DNA from: Hydrogenophaga sp.
GTDB taxonomy: Bacteria > Pseudomonadota > Gammaproteobacteria > Burkholderiales > Burkholderiaceae_C
DNA length: 64,000 bases
Direction: 5' to 3'
Assembly (NCBI RefSeq): GCF_022844385.1
Contig: NZ_JALHLX010000001.1
Span: 1 to 64,000, forward strand
Position 1 is the first letter of the stretch. Every line of letters starts with the position of its first letter. The notes below the pieces were generated by a model. It searched no databases, was not told where the DNA came from, and saw only the letters and a program-made list of their open reading frames with translations. Shown one piece after another: positions 33,992-43,995 of this stretch. A program made the position numbers and the translations under genes.

Positions 33992-36244
33992 TCAGGCGAT
34001 CTTGAATCGCGACACCGACTGGCGAAGTTCTTCGGCCATGGCCGAGAGCTCACGCACCTGCTGCGCCGTGGAGCGGGTGCCTTCACCGGTCTGCTCGGTC
34101 ACGGCAAAGATGTGCTGGATGTTGCCCGCCACCTCGTTGGCCGAATCGGCTTCGCGGGACGCGGCGTTGGAAATCTGCTCGATCAGCTCGGCCAGCCGGC
34201 GTGACACGCGATCGATCTCGGACAGCGCGGTACCGGCGTTGTCAGACAGCTTGGCCCCTTCGACCACACCCTGCGTGGATCGCTCCATGGCGGCCACGGC
34301 ATCCTGGGTGTCGGTCTGAATCGCCTTCACCAGCGCCGAGATCTGGCGCGTGGCATCGGCTGAACGTTCGGCCAGTCGCTGCACCTCTTCGGCAACCACC
34401 GAGAAACCTCGACCCGCCTCACCGGCCGAAGCCGCCTGAATGGCCGCGTTCAAGGCCAGCACGTTGGTCTGTTCGGTAATGTCGGAGATCAGCTCGGTAA
34501 TCTCGCCAATTTCTTGCGACGATTCACCCAGGCGCTTGATGCGCTTGGAGGTTTCCTGAATCTGATCGCGGATCGAGTTCATGCCGCCAATGGCGTCCTG
34601 CACGGCCTGCAAACCCGACTCGGCAGCTTGCAGCGAAGCGCGGGCCACCGTGGCGGATTCTTGCGCCTGACCCGACACCTGGTTGATTCGCTGCGCCATG
34701 TCCAGCACGGACTGACCGGTTTCACGAATCTCCCGCAGCTGTTCGGTAGAGGCGGCAAGCAGCTCGGTGGAGGTGCTTTCCACCGCCGACGTGGTTTGCG
34801 CCACGCGCGTGGCCGTGGCCTGCACGTTGCCCACCAGCGAACGCAGTTCTTCCACAGTGTAGTTCACCGAGTCGGCGATGGCGCCCGTGATGTCCTCGGT
34901 CACCGTGGCTTCCTGCGTCAGGTCACCTTCTGCCACTGTCTGCAGTTCGTTCATCAAACGCAAAATGGCGGCCTGGTTGGCGTCGTTCACGCGCTTGGCG
35001 TCCTGCTCCAGCGATTCGGCAGCCACGCGCTGCGATTCAGCAGTGAGTTGGCGCTGACGGCTTTCCTGAAGCTGCACATACGCCAGCCCACCAGCGCACA
35101 GCAGCGCAAACAGTGCCGAGAACAACAGGGCACCGAACTCGCCTCCGCTCAAGCCCGAACGCGAGGTCAGCGCCGATTGGAGCTCTTGCAGACCCAGGCG
35201 AAGGGGCTCGCTGTCCGCAATGATGCTGGCCTGTGCTTCACGGGCCGACACCAGGCCTTGCAGGTTGCCCAGAATCGCGCCGGCTTCCACTCGGGTTTGT
35301 TCGTACAGCTTGAGCAAGGCGTCCAGACGCTCGCGCACCTGCTCGTCCCGAGCTGCAGCGAGGCGCAGCTCTTCACTGCCGCCCAGCAAACCCTCAGAAA
35401 TTTCCTTGAACGTGTTCAAGTCCTTGCCCAGCAAGAACACCGCTTCCGGACTCACGCCTTCCAGTGTCAGGAATTCGTTGGCCGACTTGCCGATGCGCTG
35501 GGTCAACATCACGAGCTGACCCGAAGCCGAGATTTCGGCAGCGGGCGCGTTTTGCTGAAGCTTCAGCGACGAAATGGTTTCCGCAATCTCCAGCAGGTCG
35601 GAAGACTGGCGGTTGATGGTGCGCAATGCGCTACCCACTTGGGTCAGGATGGCTTCTTGCGCCAACACGGCAGAAGCATTGCTTTCGGCTGTATCGATGC
35701 GTGGAAGGAGTGCATCCAGCTGGGCCGTGTACTCGGGACCCAAGGCATCGATGGACAGACCGGTGTCGCCCTGCTTGAGGCCGCGAAGACTGCGGGACAA
35801 CACGTCCGAACTGTCACGCACCTCGGGGAACGCAGCCGGGCTTCCGATCAAGGCCTGTGAAACGCTTTTTGCCAGACGCTGGGACTGCATGAGCGCCTGA
35901 CCGCTGGCGGCCAGCTGCTGGCTGACCTTTTCCGTCTGGCTCAACACGAAGAAGGTCACGGCACCCAGCACCACCAAGCCAAACGCCAGCAAGACCGCCA
36001 GGGTTCGCTGGTGCTGTTCTGCAGGCCGGCGCCCCAGCAGGGGAACCGAGATCAAACCCGCTTGTTCAGCACCTTCCTCGTCTTCGGACAGGAGCAGGTT
36101 GCCCGAAAAATCGTCCACCCGCGGGTCGGGCGCGAGGCGCGCGGCAGCCAACTCGGCTGCCTCCTCGTCGGACACGGTGGGCAAGTCGCGTTCATCATCG
36201 GCTTTTTTCTTGAACAGTCCCTGGAATCGATCAAGCGTGGCCAT
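33992..36244 (-). CDS. pilJ: PilJ methyl-accepting chemotaxis protein of the Pil-Chp system
   Basis: A 750-residue receptor. Two membrane helices at about residues 81-102 and 368-390 flank a helical periplasmic sensor with PilJ-type repeats ([23 protein letters not shown]). The cytoplasmic signalling hairpin tip is [31 protein letters not shown] (about 590-625, split by its helices). Unlike P. aeruginosa PilJ, an acidic cytoplasmic tail of about 80 residues precedes TM1. Start at 36244 is fixed by GGAAGG; a TTG at 36259 is unlikely. It signals to ChpA through PilI. Confidence 0.95.
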   Translation of the reverse strand: MATLDRFQGLFKKKADDERDLPTVSDEEAAELAAARLAPDPRVDDFSGNLLLSEDEEGAEQAGLISVPLLGRRPAEQHQRTLAVLLAFGLVVLGAVTFFVLSQTEKVSQQLAASGQALMQSQRLAKSVSQALIGSPAAFPEVRDSSDVLSRSLRGLKQGDTGLSIDALGPEYTAQLDALLPRIDTAESNASAVLAQEAILTQVGSALRTINRQSSDLLEIAETISSLKLQQNAPAAEISASGQLVMLTQRIGKSANEFLTLEGVSPEAVFLLGKDLNTFKEISEGLLGGSEELRLAAARDEQVRERLDALLKLYEQTRVEAGAILGNLQGLVSAREAQASIIADSEPLRLGLQELQSALTSRSGLSGGEFGALLFSALFALLCAGGLAYVQLQESRQRQLTAESQRVAAESLEQDAKRVNDANQAAILRLMNELQTVAEGDLTQEATVTEDITGAIADSVNYTVEELRSLVGNVQATATRVAQTTSAVESTSTELLAASTEQLREIRETGQSVLDMAQRINQVSGQAQESATVARASLQAAESGLQAVQDAIGGMNSIRDQIQETSKRIKRLGESSQEIGEITELISDITEQTNVLALNAAIQAASAGEAGRGFSVVAEEVQRLAERSADATRQISALVKAIQTDTQDAVAAMERSTQGVVEGAKLSDNAGTALSEIDRVSRRLAELIEQISNAASREADSANEVAGNIQHIFAVTEQTGEGTRSTAQQVRELSAMAEELRQSVSRFKIA

Positions 36245-36308
36245 GTAAACACCTTCCAACAGAAAACTAAGGAGAAAAGAAGACCGTGTCGGTCAGACGC
36301 TTGAATCG

Positions 36309-36860
36309 TCAGGCCGCAATCGCGAGGAACTCGGGTTCGCCCACCAGCACTTGCAGATCCAATTCTTGCCAGTGCAAGCCCTGGGCATCCACCAACGATC
36401 GATTGAAATAAGCGGGCGCACCATCCGGTTTGGGCCCGAACCCGCTGAACATCGCCGCGCTGCGCAAGCCCAGCAGGCGATCGATCCAGAGAACGGCGTT
36501 CACACCCAGTGCGGTGTGCAGGCTGACCAGACGCGATTCCGAGGTGATGCGGTCGCCTTGCACCCCGTCCATAACGCCTGAAGAGATGGGGGCAGCGGAG
36601 CCCACCAGCGCAGCCAGGTCGATCACGCCGTGCAGACCACCCCTGAGGCTGGCCACACCCACGAACCAAGGCTTGGTGTACGGGACGCGCTGCACCGAAG
36701 ACCAGGGGAAAATTTCACCCGACTGCACCAGCGGCAACAAGTACCGGTTGCCATGGGATTCCACCGCCAACCAAGCCGCTGTCACGGCTTCCGTTTTGGC
36801 GACACTCAGTCGCTGGGCCAAACGTTCCTGCAGATCCCTCAGTGATTGTCGTTTGGCCAT
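36309..36860 (-). CDS. pilI: PilI, CheW-like adaptor
   Basis: A 183-residue CheW-domain protein that couples the receptor PilJ to the kinase ChpA. An N-terminal helix LRDLQERLAQRL precedes the CheW fold, with landmarks RYLLPLVQSGEIFPWSSVQRVPYTKPW, then FVGVASLRGGLHGVIDLAALVG, and a C-terminal LHWQELDLQVLVGEPEFLAIA. It sits 28 bases after pilH and 64 bases before pilJ on the same strand, as expected for this operon. Confidence 0.93.
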   Translation of the reverse strand: MAKRQSLRDLQERLAQRLSVAKTEAVTAAWLAVESHGNRYLLPLVQSGEIFPWSSVQRVPYTKPWFVGVASLRGGLHGVIDLAALVGSAAPISSGVMDGVQGDRITSESRLVSLHTALGVNAVLWIDRLLGLRSAAMFSGFGPKPDGAPAYFNRSLVDAQGLHWQELDLQVLVGEPEFLAIAA

Positions 36861-36888
36861 GCTGGGTGGAATTCAGTTCAAGCTAGGT

Positions 36889-37257
36889 TCAGGACAATGC
36901 CCGGATTTTGGACAGCAACTCTTCGCCATTCACTGGCTTGGTCACATAGTCGCGTGCACCTTGGCGCATTCCCCAAACCCGATCCGTCTCCAGATTCTTG
37001 CTGGTGCACATCACGATCGGAATGTTGGAAAACTGCGGATCGCGGGTGATGGCACGCGTCAACTGAAATCCATTTTGACCGGGCATCACAACGTCCATCA
37101 GGATCAGGTCGGGCTTTTCCTCGCCTAGGCGACGGAAGGCCTCGTCCGCATTCTCAGCGGTCCGCACGCTGTAGCCGTTTTTACTCAGCAGATCGGACAA
37201 CACCATGAGTTCGGTTTTTGAATCGTCGACAACGAGGATTTTGTGGATGGCCATCAT
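36889..37257 (-). CDS. pilH: PilH response regulator (single receiver domain)
   Basis: A 122-residue CheY-like protein. The acidic pocket VVDDSKTE, phospho-acceptor Asp in LILMDVVMPGQNGF, the CTSKN switch segment and Lys in YVTKPV are all present. In P. aeruginosa PilH, with PilG, receives phosphate from ChpA and affects pilus retraction. The start at 37257 overlaps the pilG stop by 4 bases (ATGA); a second ATG directly follows, and GGAG lies upstream. Confidence 0.94.
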   Translation of the reverse strand: MMAIHKILVVDDSKTELMVLSDLLSKNGYSVRTAENADEAFRRLGEEKPDLILMDVVMPGQNGFQLTRAITRDPQFSNIPIVMCTSKNLETDRVWGMRQGARDYVTKPVNGEELLSKIRALS

Positions 37258-37649
37258 GCAGCTCCGGCTAGGTTGGCACCGAACTGCTGCACGGCATGCA
37301 GCAATTGGTCTTTGGTGAAGGGTTTGGTGAGGTAGTCCTGCGATCCGACCATGCGTCCGCGCGCTTTGTCGAAGACGCCGTCCTTGGAGGAGAGCATCAC
37401 CACAGGGATGTTGGCGAACCGGGCATTGCGCTTGATGATGGCGCAGGTCTGGTAGCCGTCCAGGCGCGGCATCAGGATGTCGCAAAAGACGAGGTCTGGC
37501 TGGTAGTCGTTGATCTTGGCCAGCGCATCAAACCCGTCGTCGGCCAACAGGACCTCATGCCCACCCTGCTTGAGGAAGATCTCGGCGCTGCGCCGAATGG
37601 TGTTGCTGTCGTCAACGACGAGGACTTTCAGGGGGGGTGTTGTGCTCAC
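37254..37649 (-). CDS. pilG: PilG response regulator (single receiver domain)
   Basis: A 131-residue CheY-like receiver, first regulator of the Pil-Chp operon; in P. aeruginosa it promotes pilus extension. Seen: VVDDSNTIRRSAEIFLKQGGH, the acceptor Asp in LVFCDILMPRLDGY, MLSSKDG and YLTKPF. It starts with GTG at 37649, preceded by GGAG at longish spacing. The rubredoxin gene ends 89 bases upstream on the same strand, and pilH overlaps its stop. Confidence 0.94.
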   Translation of the reverse strand: MSTTPPLKVLVVDDSNTIRRSAEIFLKQGGHEVLLADDGFDALAKINDYQPDLVFCDILMPRLDGYQTCAIIKRNARFANIPVVMLSSKDGVFDKARGRMVGSQDYLTKPFTKDQLLHAVQQFGANLAGAA

Positions 37650-37738
37650 GGTTCACAGGCTCCAGAGGATGGATCGGAAAGTGGGACGCAAGTGACTTGT
37701 GGGCCAGTGCCGTGACCGGCCTCAGCGTGAGCAGGATC

Positions 37739-37912
37739 TCAGATTTGCACCATCTCGAAATCCTCTTTCCGGGCTCCGCATTCGGGACAGGTCCAGTTCA
37801 TCGGGACCTGCGCCCAAGGAGTTCCAGCCGGAACGCCGTGCTCGGGAGCACCCTGCGCTTCGTCGTAAATCCAGCCACAAATCAGGCACATCCAAGTCTT
37901 GGTTTCGGTCAT
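37739..37912 (-). CDS. Rubredoxin
   Basis: A 57-residue rubredoxin that holds one iron with four Cys and carries electrons. Two CxxCG knuckles are visible, MCLICGWIYDEAQG near the N-terminus and WTCPECGARKEDF near the C-terminus, with the typical acidic loop between. Start at 37912 is the conserved one; the longer frame adds an unlikely extension. It lies just upstream of pilG, an arrangement seen in many betaproteobacteria, and divergent from thiD. Its electron partners are not in the window. Confidence 0.95.
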   Translation of the reverse strand: MTETKTWMCLICGWIYDEAQGAPEHGVPAGTPWAQVPMNWTCPECGARKEDFEMVQI

Positions 37913-38067
37913 GGTTATAGGGGGCCTTGTCATAGAATGCAAGCATTGTATCGAGCGAGGTACAGCCCTTCGGGAGCCGTTTTCGGCCTTCTGTCCAATG
38001 CCTTGTTTGACGCGTCAGGATGATTCTGCGGGCATCTTCCACACGAATCCGGTCCCACTCTCAACCC

Positions 38068-39009
38068 ATGCCCGATACACCCGAAAAAACAACACCCGCT
38101 GCGCTCGCACAACCGGGCGAGGCCGCTTTGCCGTGCGTGATGGTGTTCAACGCCAACGACCCCAGCGGTGCCGGCGGCCTGAGCGCCGACATCACTGCCA
38201 TGTCGAGTGCTTCCGTCCATGTGCTCGCGGTCGTCACCGGCGCCTACGTGCGCGACACGTCGGACATTCACGATCACTTTGCCTTTGATGAAGAGGCCGT
38301 GGCCGACCAGGCGCGCTGTGCACTGGAGGACATGCCGGTGCAGGCCTTCAAGGTCGGCTTTGTGGGCAACCCCGAGAACCTCAGCGTGGTGGCCGAGATC
38401 ACCGCCGACTACTCGGATGTGCCAGTCATCGCCTACATGCCCGACTTGTCGTGGTGGGACGAGCTCGCGATCGAGACCTATCTCGATGCGAGTGCCGAAC
38501 TCCTGCTGCCGCAGACCACCGTGCTCGTGGGCAACCACAGCACGCTGTGCCGCTGGCTGCTGCCCGAGTGGGAAGGGGACCGTCCGCCGAGCCCGCGCGA
38601 CGTGGCCCGGGCCGCCGCCGTGCACGGTGTGCCTTACACGCTCGTCACAGGTTTCAACGCGGCCGATCAGTACCTGGAGAGCCACCTCGCTTCGCCCGAA
38701 GCGGTGCTGGCCACGGCTCGCTACGAACGCTTCGAGGCCACCTTCACCGGTGCGGGCGACACGCTGTCGGCAGCCCTGTGTGCGTTGATCGCGGGCGGCA
38801 GCGATCTCCAGGCGGCATGCGCCGAGGCACTCACGTATCTCGACCAATGCCTCGATGCGGGCTTTCAACCTGGTATGGGCCACGCGGTTCCCGACCGGCT
38901 ATTCTGGGCTCACGAAGACGACGAAGAAGGCGAAGACGCGGCGGAGGTGCAGGCTTCCGACAGCACGCTCGACGCCGACGATTTCCCGCTGGACACCACC
39001 CGCCACTGA
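38068..39009 (+). CDS. thiD: Hydroxymethylpyrimidine/phosphomethylpyrimidine kinase
   Basis: A 313-residue ribokinase-fold enzyme of thiamine synthesis that phosphorylates HMP and HMP-P. The substrate-site [19 protein letters not shown] and the C-terminal ATP/catalytic motif [14 protein letters not shown] are clear. The last 35 residues form an acidic, disordered tail ([13 protein letters not shown]) not needed by the family core. I see no TPP riboswitch in the 155-base upstream gap shared with the rubredoxin gene. A short hairpin separates it from hemL. Confidence 0.92.
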   Translation: MPDTPEKTTPAALAQPGEAALPCVMVFNANDPSGAGGLSADITAMSSASVHVLAVVTGAYVRDTSDIHDHFAFDEEAVADQARCALEDMPVQAFKVGFVGNPENLSVVAEITADYSDVPVIAYMPDLSWWDELAIETYLDASAELLLPQTTVLVGNHSTLCRWLLPEWEGDRPPSPRDVARAAAVHGVPYTLVTGFNAADQYLESHLASPEAVLATARYERFEATFTGAGDTLSAALCALIAGGSDLQAACAEALTYLDQCLDAGFQPGMGHAVPDRLFWAHEDDEEGEDAAEVQASDSTLDADDFPLDTTRH

Positions 39010-39015
39010 CTCTCC

Positions 39016-39040
39016 CACGCGCAACGCTGCGCGTGTTTCC
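39016..39040 (+). terminator. Hairpin between thiD and hemL, possible weak terminator
   Basis: CACGCGCA (39016-39023) and TGCGCGTG (39028-39035) form a perfect 8-bp stem around ACGC, followed by TTTCC. The short T-run suggests partial termination only, so hemL may still be read from upstream. Confidence 0.45.
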
Positions 39041-39059
39041 TCACCAACGCAGCTTTTCC

Positions 39060-40367
39060 ATGACCACTGTCGACCGCAACCAGCAACTGTTTGACCGCGC
39101 CAAGGTTCTGATTCCCGGCGGCGTGAATTCACCGGTGCGCGCCTTCCGCGCGGTGGGTGGTACGCCCCGCTTTGTGCAGCGCGCACAGGGTGCGTACTTC
39201 TGGGACGCGAACGGCAAGCGCTACATCGACTACATCGGCTCCTGGGGCCCGATGATCCTGGGCCATGGCCATCCCGCCGTGGTGGAAGCGGTGCAAAAGG
39301 CTGTGCTCGAGGGTTTCTCGTACGGCGCACCCACTGAGCGCGAAGTGGAGCTGGCCGAAGAGATCATCAAGCTCGTGCCGAGCATCGACATGGTGCGTCT
39401 CGTGAGCTCGGGCACCGAAGCCGGCATGAGCGCCATCCGGCTGGCGCGCGGCGCGACCGGGCGCAAGAAGATCATCAAGTTCGAGGGCTGCTACCACGGC
39501 CACGCCGATGCGCTGCTGGTCAAGGCCGGCTCGGGTCTGGCGACCTTCGGCAACCCCACCAGCGCGGGTGTGCCACCCGAAGTGGTGCAGCACACCATCG
39601 TGCTGGAGTACAACAACGTCGAGCAACTCGAAGCGGCTTTCGTTGAACACGGTCCCGAAGTGGCCTGCCTGATGATCGAGCCCATCGCGGGCAACATGAA
39701 CTTCGTGCGCGCCAGCGTGCCTTTCATGAAGCGCTGCCGCGAGCTGTGCACCCAGCACGGCGCGTTGCTGGCCTTCGACGAGGTGATGACGGGTTTCCGT
39801 GTGGCGCTGGGCGGCGCACAAAGCGTCTACGCGAAGCTCATCCCCGGCTTTGAGCCCGACATGACGGTGATGGGCAAGGTCATCGGTGGCGGCATGCCGC
39901 TGGCCGCCTTCGGCGCCAAGCGCGCGGTCATGGAACAACTCGCCCCGCTGGGCGGCGTGTACCAGGCGGGCACCTTGTCGGGTAACCCGGTGGCCACGGC
40001 CTGTGGTCTGGCCACGCTGCGCGAGATCCAGAGGCCGGGTTTCTTCGAGAACCTCTCGGCCACCACACGTTCGCTGGTGGACGGCCTGACCGCCGCTGCG
40101 CACGCCGAAGGCGTGACGATGTGTGGCGACAGCCAGGGCGGCATGTTCGGCTTCTTCCTGTTTGACGAGTTGCCGCAGAACTACGCCAAGGTGATGACCA
40201 CCGACGGCCCCACCTTCAACCAACTCTTCCATGGCTTGCTGGACCGCGGCGTGTACATCGCACCGGCTTTGTACGAGGCTGGCTTCGTGAGTGCGGCTCA
40301 CACGGCGCAGGACATCGCGGACACGGTGGCGGCGGCGCGCGAGGTGTTCAAACTGCTGCCACGCTGA
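39060..40367 (+). CDS. hemL: Glutamate-1-semialdehyde 2,1-aminomutase
   Basis: A 435-residue PLP enzyme that makes 5-aminolevulinate from glutamate-1-semialdehyde in heme synthesis. Seen: N-terminal [20 protein letters not shown], the [15 protein letters not shown] loop, [26 protein letters not shown], and the PLP lysine K273 in [17 protein letters not shown]. The length is standard. It begins 50 bases after thiD, and a strong bidirectional terminator separates it from the convergent purH. Confidence 0.96.
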   Translation: MTTVDRNQQLFDRAKVLIPGGVNSPVRAFRAVGGTPRFVQRAQGAYFWDANGKRYIDYIGSWGPMILGHGHPAVVEAVQKAVLEGFSYGAPTEREVELAEEIIKLVPSIDMVRLVSSGTEAGMSAIRLARGATGRKKIIKFEGCYHGHADALLVKAGSGLATFGNPTSAGVPPEVVQHTIVLEYNNVEQLEAAFVEHGPEVACLMIEPIAGNMNFVRASVPFMKRCRELCTQHGALLAFDEVMTGFRVALGGAQSVYAKLIPGFEPDMTVMGKVIGGGMPLAAFGAKRAVMEQLAPLGGVYQAGTLSGNPVATACGLATLREIQRPGFFENLSATTRSLVDGLTAAAHAEGVTMCGDSQGGMFGFFLFDELPQNYAKVMTTDGPTFNQLFHGLLDRGVYIAPALYEAGFVSAAHTAQDIADTVAAAREVFKLLPR

Positions 40368-40387
40368 AGCGTTGCGAAGCCCAACGG

Positions 40388-40418
40388 AAAAGGCCGCTGT
40401 TTTCACAGCGGCCTTTTT
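40388..40418. terminator. Bidirectional rho-independent terminator between hemL and purH
   Basis: AGGCCGCTGT (40391-40400) and ACAGCGGCCT (40405-40414) make a perfect 10-bp stem with a TTTC loop, with an A-run before and a T-run after. It can end transcripts from hemL (plus) and purH (minus). Confidence 0.93.
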
Positions 40419-40434
40419 CATGGGGCGGGGACGT

Positions 40435-42021
40435 TCAGTGCCGGAAATGGCGAACGCCGGTGGTGACCATCACCACGCCGCGCTCATCCGCCGCGTCGAT
40501 CACTTCCTGATCGCGCATCGAGCCTCCGGGCTGGATCACGCAGCTCGCGCCGGCGTCCACCACCACATCGAGGCCGTCGCGGAACGGGAAGAAGGCGTCG
40601 CTGGCGACCGCCGTGCCCTGCAGCGAGAGCTTGGCGTGGCCCGCCTTGATGCTGGCGATGCGGGCCGAGTCGAGCCGGCTCATCTGCCCTGCGCCCACGC
40701 CCATGGTCATGCCGTCCTTGCAGAACACGATGGCGTTGGACTTGACGAACTTGGCCACCGTCCAGGCGAACATGAGGTCGTCGAGCTGCTGTCCGGTGGG
40801 TTGCAGCTTGGTCACCACCTTGAGGTCGGCACGGGTGAGCACGTGGTTGTCGGCCGACTGCATGAGCAGACCCGAGCCGACGCGTTTGATGTCGGTGAGG
40901 TTCAGGCCTTTGTCCCACGCCGTGGGGCCACCGGGCGGCAGCGCGATTTCGAGCACGCGCACATTGGCCTTGGCCTTGAACACCTCCATGGCTTCGGGCG
41001 TGTAACCGGGTGCCATGAGCACTTCAACGAACTGCTTGCTGATGGCCAACGCGCCAGCGCCGTCGAGCACGCGGTTGAGCGCGATGATGCCGCCGAAGGC
41101 GCTGGTGGGATCGGTCTGGAAGGCCTTGCTGTAGGCCTCCGAGGCATCCTTGCCCACGGCCACGCCGCAGGGGTTGGCGTGTTTGACGATCACGCACGCG
41201 GGCACGTCGAAGCTCTTCACACATTCCCACGCAGCGTCGGCGTCAGCGATGTTGTTGTAGCTGAGTTCCTTGCCCTGCAACTGCTTGGCCGTCACCAGCG
41301 AGCCAGGCGCGGGGTGCAGGTCGCGGTAGAAGGCGGCGGTCTGGTGCGGGTTCTCGCCGTAGCGCAGGTCCTGCAGTTTCACGAAGCGGCCGTTGGCCTG
41401 CGCCGGGTATTCGCTGCGCGCGGGCACGGTGGCCGCGGCGTCGAACGTGATGCTGGAGAGGTAGTCGCTGATGGCGCCGTCATAGTTGCTGATGCGGTTG
41501 AACGCAGCGACCGACAGGGCAAAGCGCGTGGCATCGCTCACCTTGCCGCTGGCCTTGAGTTCATCGATCACGCCGGCGTACTGCGATGCGTCGGTCAGCA
41601 CCGCCACGTCTTTCCAGTTTTTCGCCGCGCTGCGCACCATGGCCGGCCCGCCGATGTCGATGTTCTCGATGGCGTCATCCAGCGTGCAGCCGGGCTTGGC
41701 CACGGTGGCTTCAAACGGGTAAAGGTTGACGATCAGCAGGTCGATGGTCTCGATGCCGTGGGTCTTGAGTGCGGCCATGTGCTCGGCCACATCGCGCCGG
41801 GCCAACAGGCCGCCGTGCACCTTGGGGTGCAGCGTCTTCACGCGGCCGTCCAGCATCTCGGGGAAGGCGGTGACTTCGGCCACCTCGGTCACGGGCAGGC
41901 CCTGGTCGGCCAGCAGTTTGGCGGTGCCGCCAGTGGAGATGAGGGACACGCCGAGGCTGTGCAGTGCCTGGGCGAGTTCGACGATGCCGGTCTTGTCGGA
42001 AACGGAGATGAGTGCGCGCAT
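40435..42021 (-). CDS. purH: Bifunctional AICAR formyltransferase/IMP cyclohydrolase
   Basis: A 528-residue bifunctional enzyme for the last two steps of IMP synthesis. The N-terminal MGS-like cyclohydrolase domain (about 1-195) shows [29 protein letters not shown] and the [21 protein letters not shown] loop. The C-terminal transformylase has [25 protein letters not shown] with the catalytic Lys-His, and DAFFPFRDG. Third gene of the dusB-fis-purH unit, 37 bases after fis, ending at a strong terminator. Confidence 0.97.
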   Translation of the reverse strand: MRALISVSDKTGIVELAQALHSLGVSLISTGGTAKLLADQGLPVTEVAEVTAFPEMLDGRVKTLHPKVHGGLLARRDVAEHMAALKTHGIETIDLLIVNLYPFEATVAKPGCTLDDAIENIDIGGPAMVRSAAKNWKDVAVLTDASQYAGVIDELKASGKVSDATRFALSVAAFNRISNYDGAISDYLSSITFDAAATVPARSEYPAQANGRFVKLQDLRYGENPHQTAAFYRDLHPAPGSLVTAKQLQGKELSYNNIADADAAWECVKSFDVPACVIVKHANPCGVAVGKDASEAYSKAFQTDPTSAFGGIIALNRVLDGAGALAISKQFVEVLMAPGYTPEAMEVFKAKANVRVLEIALPPGGPTAWDKGLNLTDIKRVGSGLLMQSADNHVLTRADLKVVTKLQPTGQQLDDLMFAWTVAKFVKSNAIVFCKDGMTMGVGAGQMSRLDSARIASIKAGHAKLSLQGTAVASDAFFPFRDGLDVVVDAGASCVIQPGGSMRDQEVIDAADERGVVMVTTGVRHFRH

Positions 42022-42058
42022 GAACAGGGTCTTGGTGGTTTTTTGAAAGGGGGCGGGC

Positions 42059-42295
42059 TCAGTCGATGAGCTTGTGTTCGAGCAACTTTTTGCGCAGGGT
42101 GTTGCGGTTCAGGCCCAACCACAGCGCGGCGCGCGACTGGTTGTGCTGCGCCTGCTCCATCACCACTTCGAGCAGCGGTTTTTCGACCGCCTTGACCAGC
42201 ATGTCGTGCAGGTTGGCCGGGTCGGTGCCGTTGAGATCGTGGAAGAAATCTTCCATGCTGGCACGCACACAGTCGTGCAGGTTGTTCTTGTTCAT
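42059..42295 (-). CDS. fis: Fis family DNA-binding protein
   Basis: A 78-residue nucleoid-associated protein and transcription regulator. The C-terminal helix-turn-helix is conserved: [36 protein letters not shown]. The N-terminal half is shorter and less conserved than in enteric Fis, as usual in betaproteobacteria. Its ATG overlaps the dusB stop by 4 bases, the same dusB-fis order as in E. coli. Confidence 0.95.
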   Translation of the reverse strand: MNKNNLHDCVRASMEDFFHDLNGTDPANLHDMLVKAVEKPLLEVVMEQAQHNQSRAALWLGLNRNTLRKKLLEHKLID

Positions 42296-43323
42296 GCGGC
42301 CAGTTTCCAGTCGTCTCTCGGGGTTGTTGTTGTGTCGCTGGACCACGCGTCCAGGCTCTCGCTCACGCAGCGCAGCTGCTCGTCCACTGTGGTGGTGGTG
42401 TTCACGCGGGCGCGAAACACGGCTGCGGCGCCAGCCGGCAACGGCAGCGACTGCGCGTACCAGCCCAGGTGCTTGCGCGCGCTGCGCACGCCGGTGAACT
42501 CGCCGTAGAGGTCGTAGTGGTCGTGCAGGTGGTCGAGCAGCCAGACGCGCACCTCGGCCAGGTCGGGCGGTGGCAGGTGCTCACCCGTGGCGAGAAAGTG
42601 CGCGATCTCCCGAAAGATCCACGGCCGACCTTGCGCGGCGCGGCCGATCATGATGGCGTCGGCGCCCGTGCGGCGCAGCACCTCGCGCGCCTGCTCGGGG
42701 CTGTTGATGTCGCCGTTGGCCACCACCGGGATGCGCACGCGGCTCTTGATGTGGGCCACGGTGTCGTGCTCGGCCTGGCCCTTGTAACCCTGCTCGCGCG
42801 TGCGGCCGTGCACGGTAAGCATTTGCACGCCGGCGGACTCGGCAGCCAGCGCGAGTGTGGGCGCGTTGCGCACGCTCGCGCACCAGCCGGTGCGCATCTT
42901 GAGCGTCACGGGCACACCCTGCGGTTCGCACGCGGCCACCACGGCCTGCACGATTTCAATGGCCAATGCCTCGTCCTGCATGAGGGCAGAGCCGGCCCAT
43001 TTGTTGCAGACCTTCTTGGCCGGGCAACCCATGTTGATGTCGATGATCTGCGCGCCGCGGTCGATGTTGTAGCGCGCGGCGTCGGCCATCATCTGCGCGT
43101 CGGTGCCGGCGATCTGCACCGCGATGGGTGCGGCTTCACCTTCGTGGTTGGCGCGGCGCGAGGTCTTCAGGCTGTCCTGCAGATCGGGGCGCGAGGTCAC
43201 CATCTCGCTGACTGCATAACCCGCACCCAACCGTTTGCAAAGCTTGCGAAACGGCCGGTCCGTCACCCCCGCCATGGGTGCGACAAACAGGGCATTGGGC
43301 AGGGTGAAGGCCCCGAGTTGCAT
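42292..43323 (-). CDS. dusB: tRNA-dihydrouridine synthase B
   Basis: A 343-residue FMN enzyme that reduces uridines of tRNA (position 17 in E. coli). Seen: VAPMAGVTDRPFRKLCKRLGAGYAVSEM, the catalytic Cys loop INMGCPAKKVCNKWAGSALM, TLKMRTGW, TVHGRTREQGYKG, VVANGDI and the FMN-phosphate motif DAIMIGRAAQGRPWIF. Start at 43323; there is no strong ribosome site, and a longer frame is unlikely. It heads the dusB-fis-purH unit and is divergent from the yqaA-like gene. Confidence 0.95.
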   Translation of the reverse strand: MQLGAFTLPNALFVAPMAGVTDRPFRKLCKRLGAGYAVSEMVTSRPDLQDSLKTSRRANHEGEAAPIAVQIAGTDAQMMADAARYNIDRGAQIIDINMGCPAKKVCNKWAGSALMQDEALAIEIVQAVVAACEPQGVPVTLKMRTGWCASVRNAPTLALAAESAGVQMLTVHGRTREQGYKGQAEHDTVAHIKSRVRIPVVANGDINSPEQAREVLRRTGADAIMIGRAAQGRPWIFREIAHFLATGEHLPPPDLAEVRVWLLDHLHDHYDLYGEFTGVRSARKHLGWYAQSLPLPAGAAAVFRARVNTTTTVDEQLRCVSESLDAWSSDTTTTPRDDWKLAA

Positions 43324-43479
43324 GGCGGTGGGAGAATGCGGGTGGTTGGATGAGGCCTCCGCAGGTCCGGCCAATGCTGGGTGCGAAGGAGGGCGATTCT
43401 ACCTGCCTGTTTTTTCAGCAGGCGATATCCGAACCCTTGCTTTCGCATTTCACACAACACCACGCGCAACGCCACACAC

Positions 43480-43503
43480 AACGCCGACCGACGGCGTTTT
43501 TTT
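43480..43503 (+). terminator. Terminator-like hairpin in the leader of the yqaA-type gene
   Basis: AACGCCG (43480-43486) and CGGCGTT (43492-43498) form a 7-bp stem with an ACCGA loop, and the last bases run into seven T's ending at 43503. The next start codon is at 43513, so this is in the leader of the downstream gene. A second AACGCC at 43468-43473 could pair with the same right arm. Confidence 0.6.
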
Positions 43504-43512
43504 CTGCTGCCC

Positions 43513-43995
43513 ATGCCCGACTGGTTCAACCACCTGATGCAACTCCTGGCCCTGCCCGAATTCGGGCTGAGCACTGTGTTCGTGGTGGCCTTCGTCTCGG
43601 CCACGCTGTTGCCCATGGGCTCGGAGCCCGCAGTGTTCGGCCTCATCAAACTCAACCCCGAATTGTTCTGGCCAGCCATCCTGGTGGCCACCGCCGGCAA
43701 CACGCTGGGCGGCGCGGTGAGCTGGGCCATGGGCCTTGGAGCACACAAGGCGGTGGACAAGGCACGCGGGCACCATGTCGATGTGCGCGCGCTGGCCTGG
43801 CTCGAGCGGTTCGGACCCAAAGCCTGCCTGCTGAGCTGGCTTCCGGTGGTGGGCGACCCGCTGTGCGCGGTGGCCGGCTGGCTCAAGTTTCCGTTCTGGC
43901 CCTGCGTGCTCTACATGGCCATCGGCAAGTTCGCGCGCTACCTCACCATGACGGCGGCGCTGCTCTGGTTCTTTCCCGGCGCCTACCAAGGATGA
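43513..43995 (+). CDS. YqaA family (SNARE-associated/DedA-like) membrane protein
   Basis: A 160-residue inner-membrane protein with several hydrophobic helices. The YqaA/DedA landmarks are visible: FVSATLLPMGSEPAVFGLI, then ILVATAGNTLGGAVSWAMGLG with the conserved GNTLG, and WLPVVGDPLCAVAGWLKFPFWPCVLYMAIGKFARY. DedA relatives act in membrane homeostasis and lipid-carrier flipping, but the role of YqaA is not known. The start lies 9 bases after a terminator-like hairpin and lacks a usual ribosome site because the T-run occupies that space. It overlaps the MFS gene by ATGA. Confidence 0.88.
   Translation: MPDWFNHLMQLLALPEFGLSTVFVVAFVSATLLPMGSEPAVFGLIKLNPELFWPAILVATAGNTLGGAVSWAMGLGAHKAVDKARGHHVDVRALAWLERFGPKACLLSWLPVVGDPLCAVAGWLKFPFWPCVLYMAIGKFARYLTMTAALLWFFPGAYQG

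Noticed and set aside
37913-38067. Searched for a TPP riboswitch before thiD
   Set aside because: No THI-box core sequences or pairing pattern are visible in the gap.
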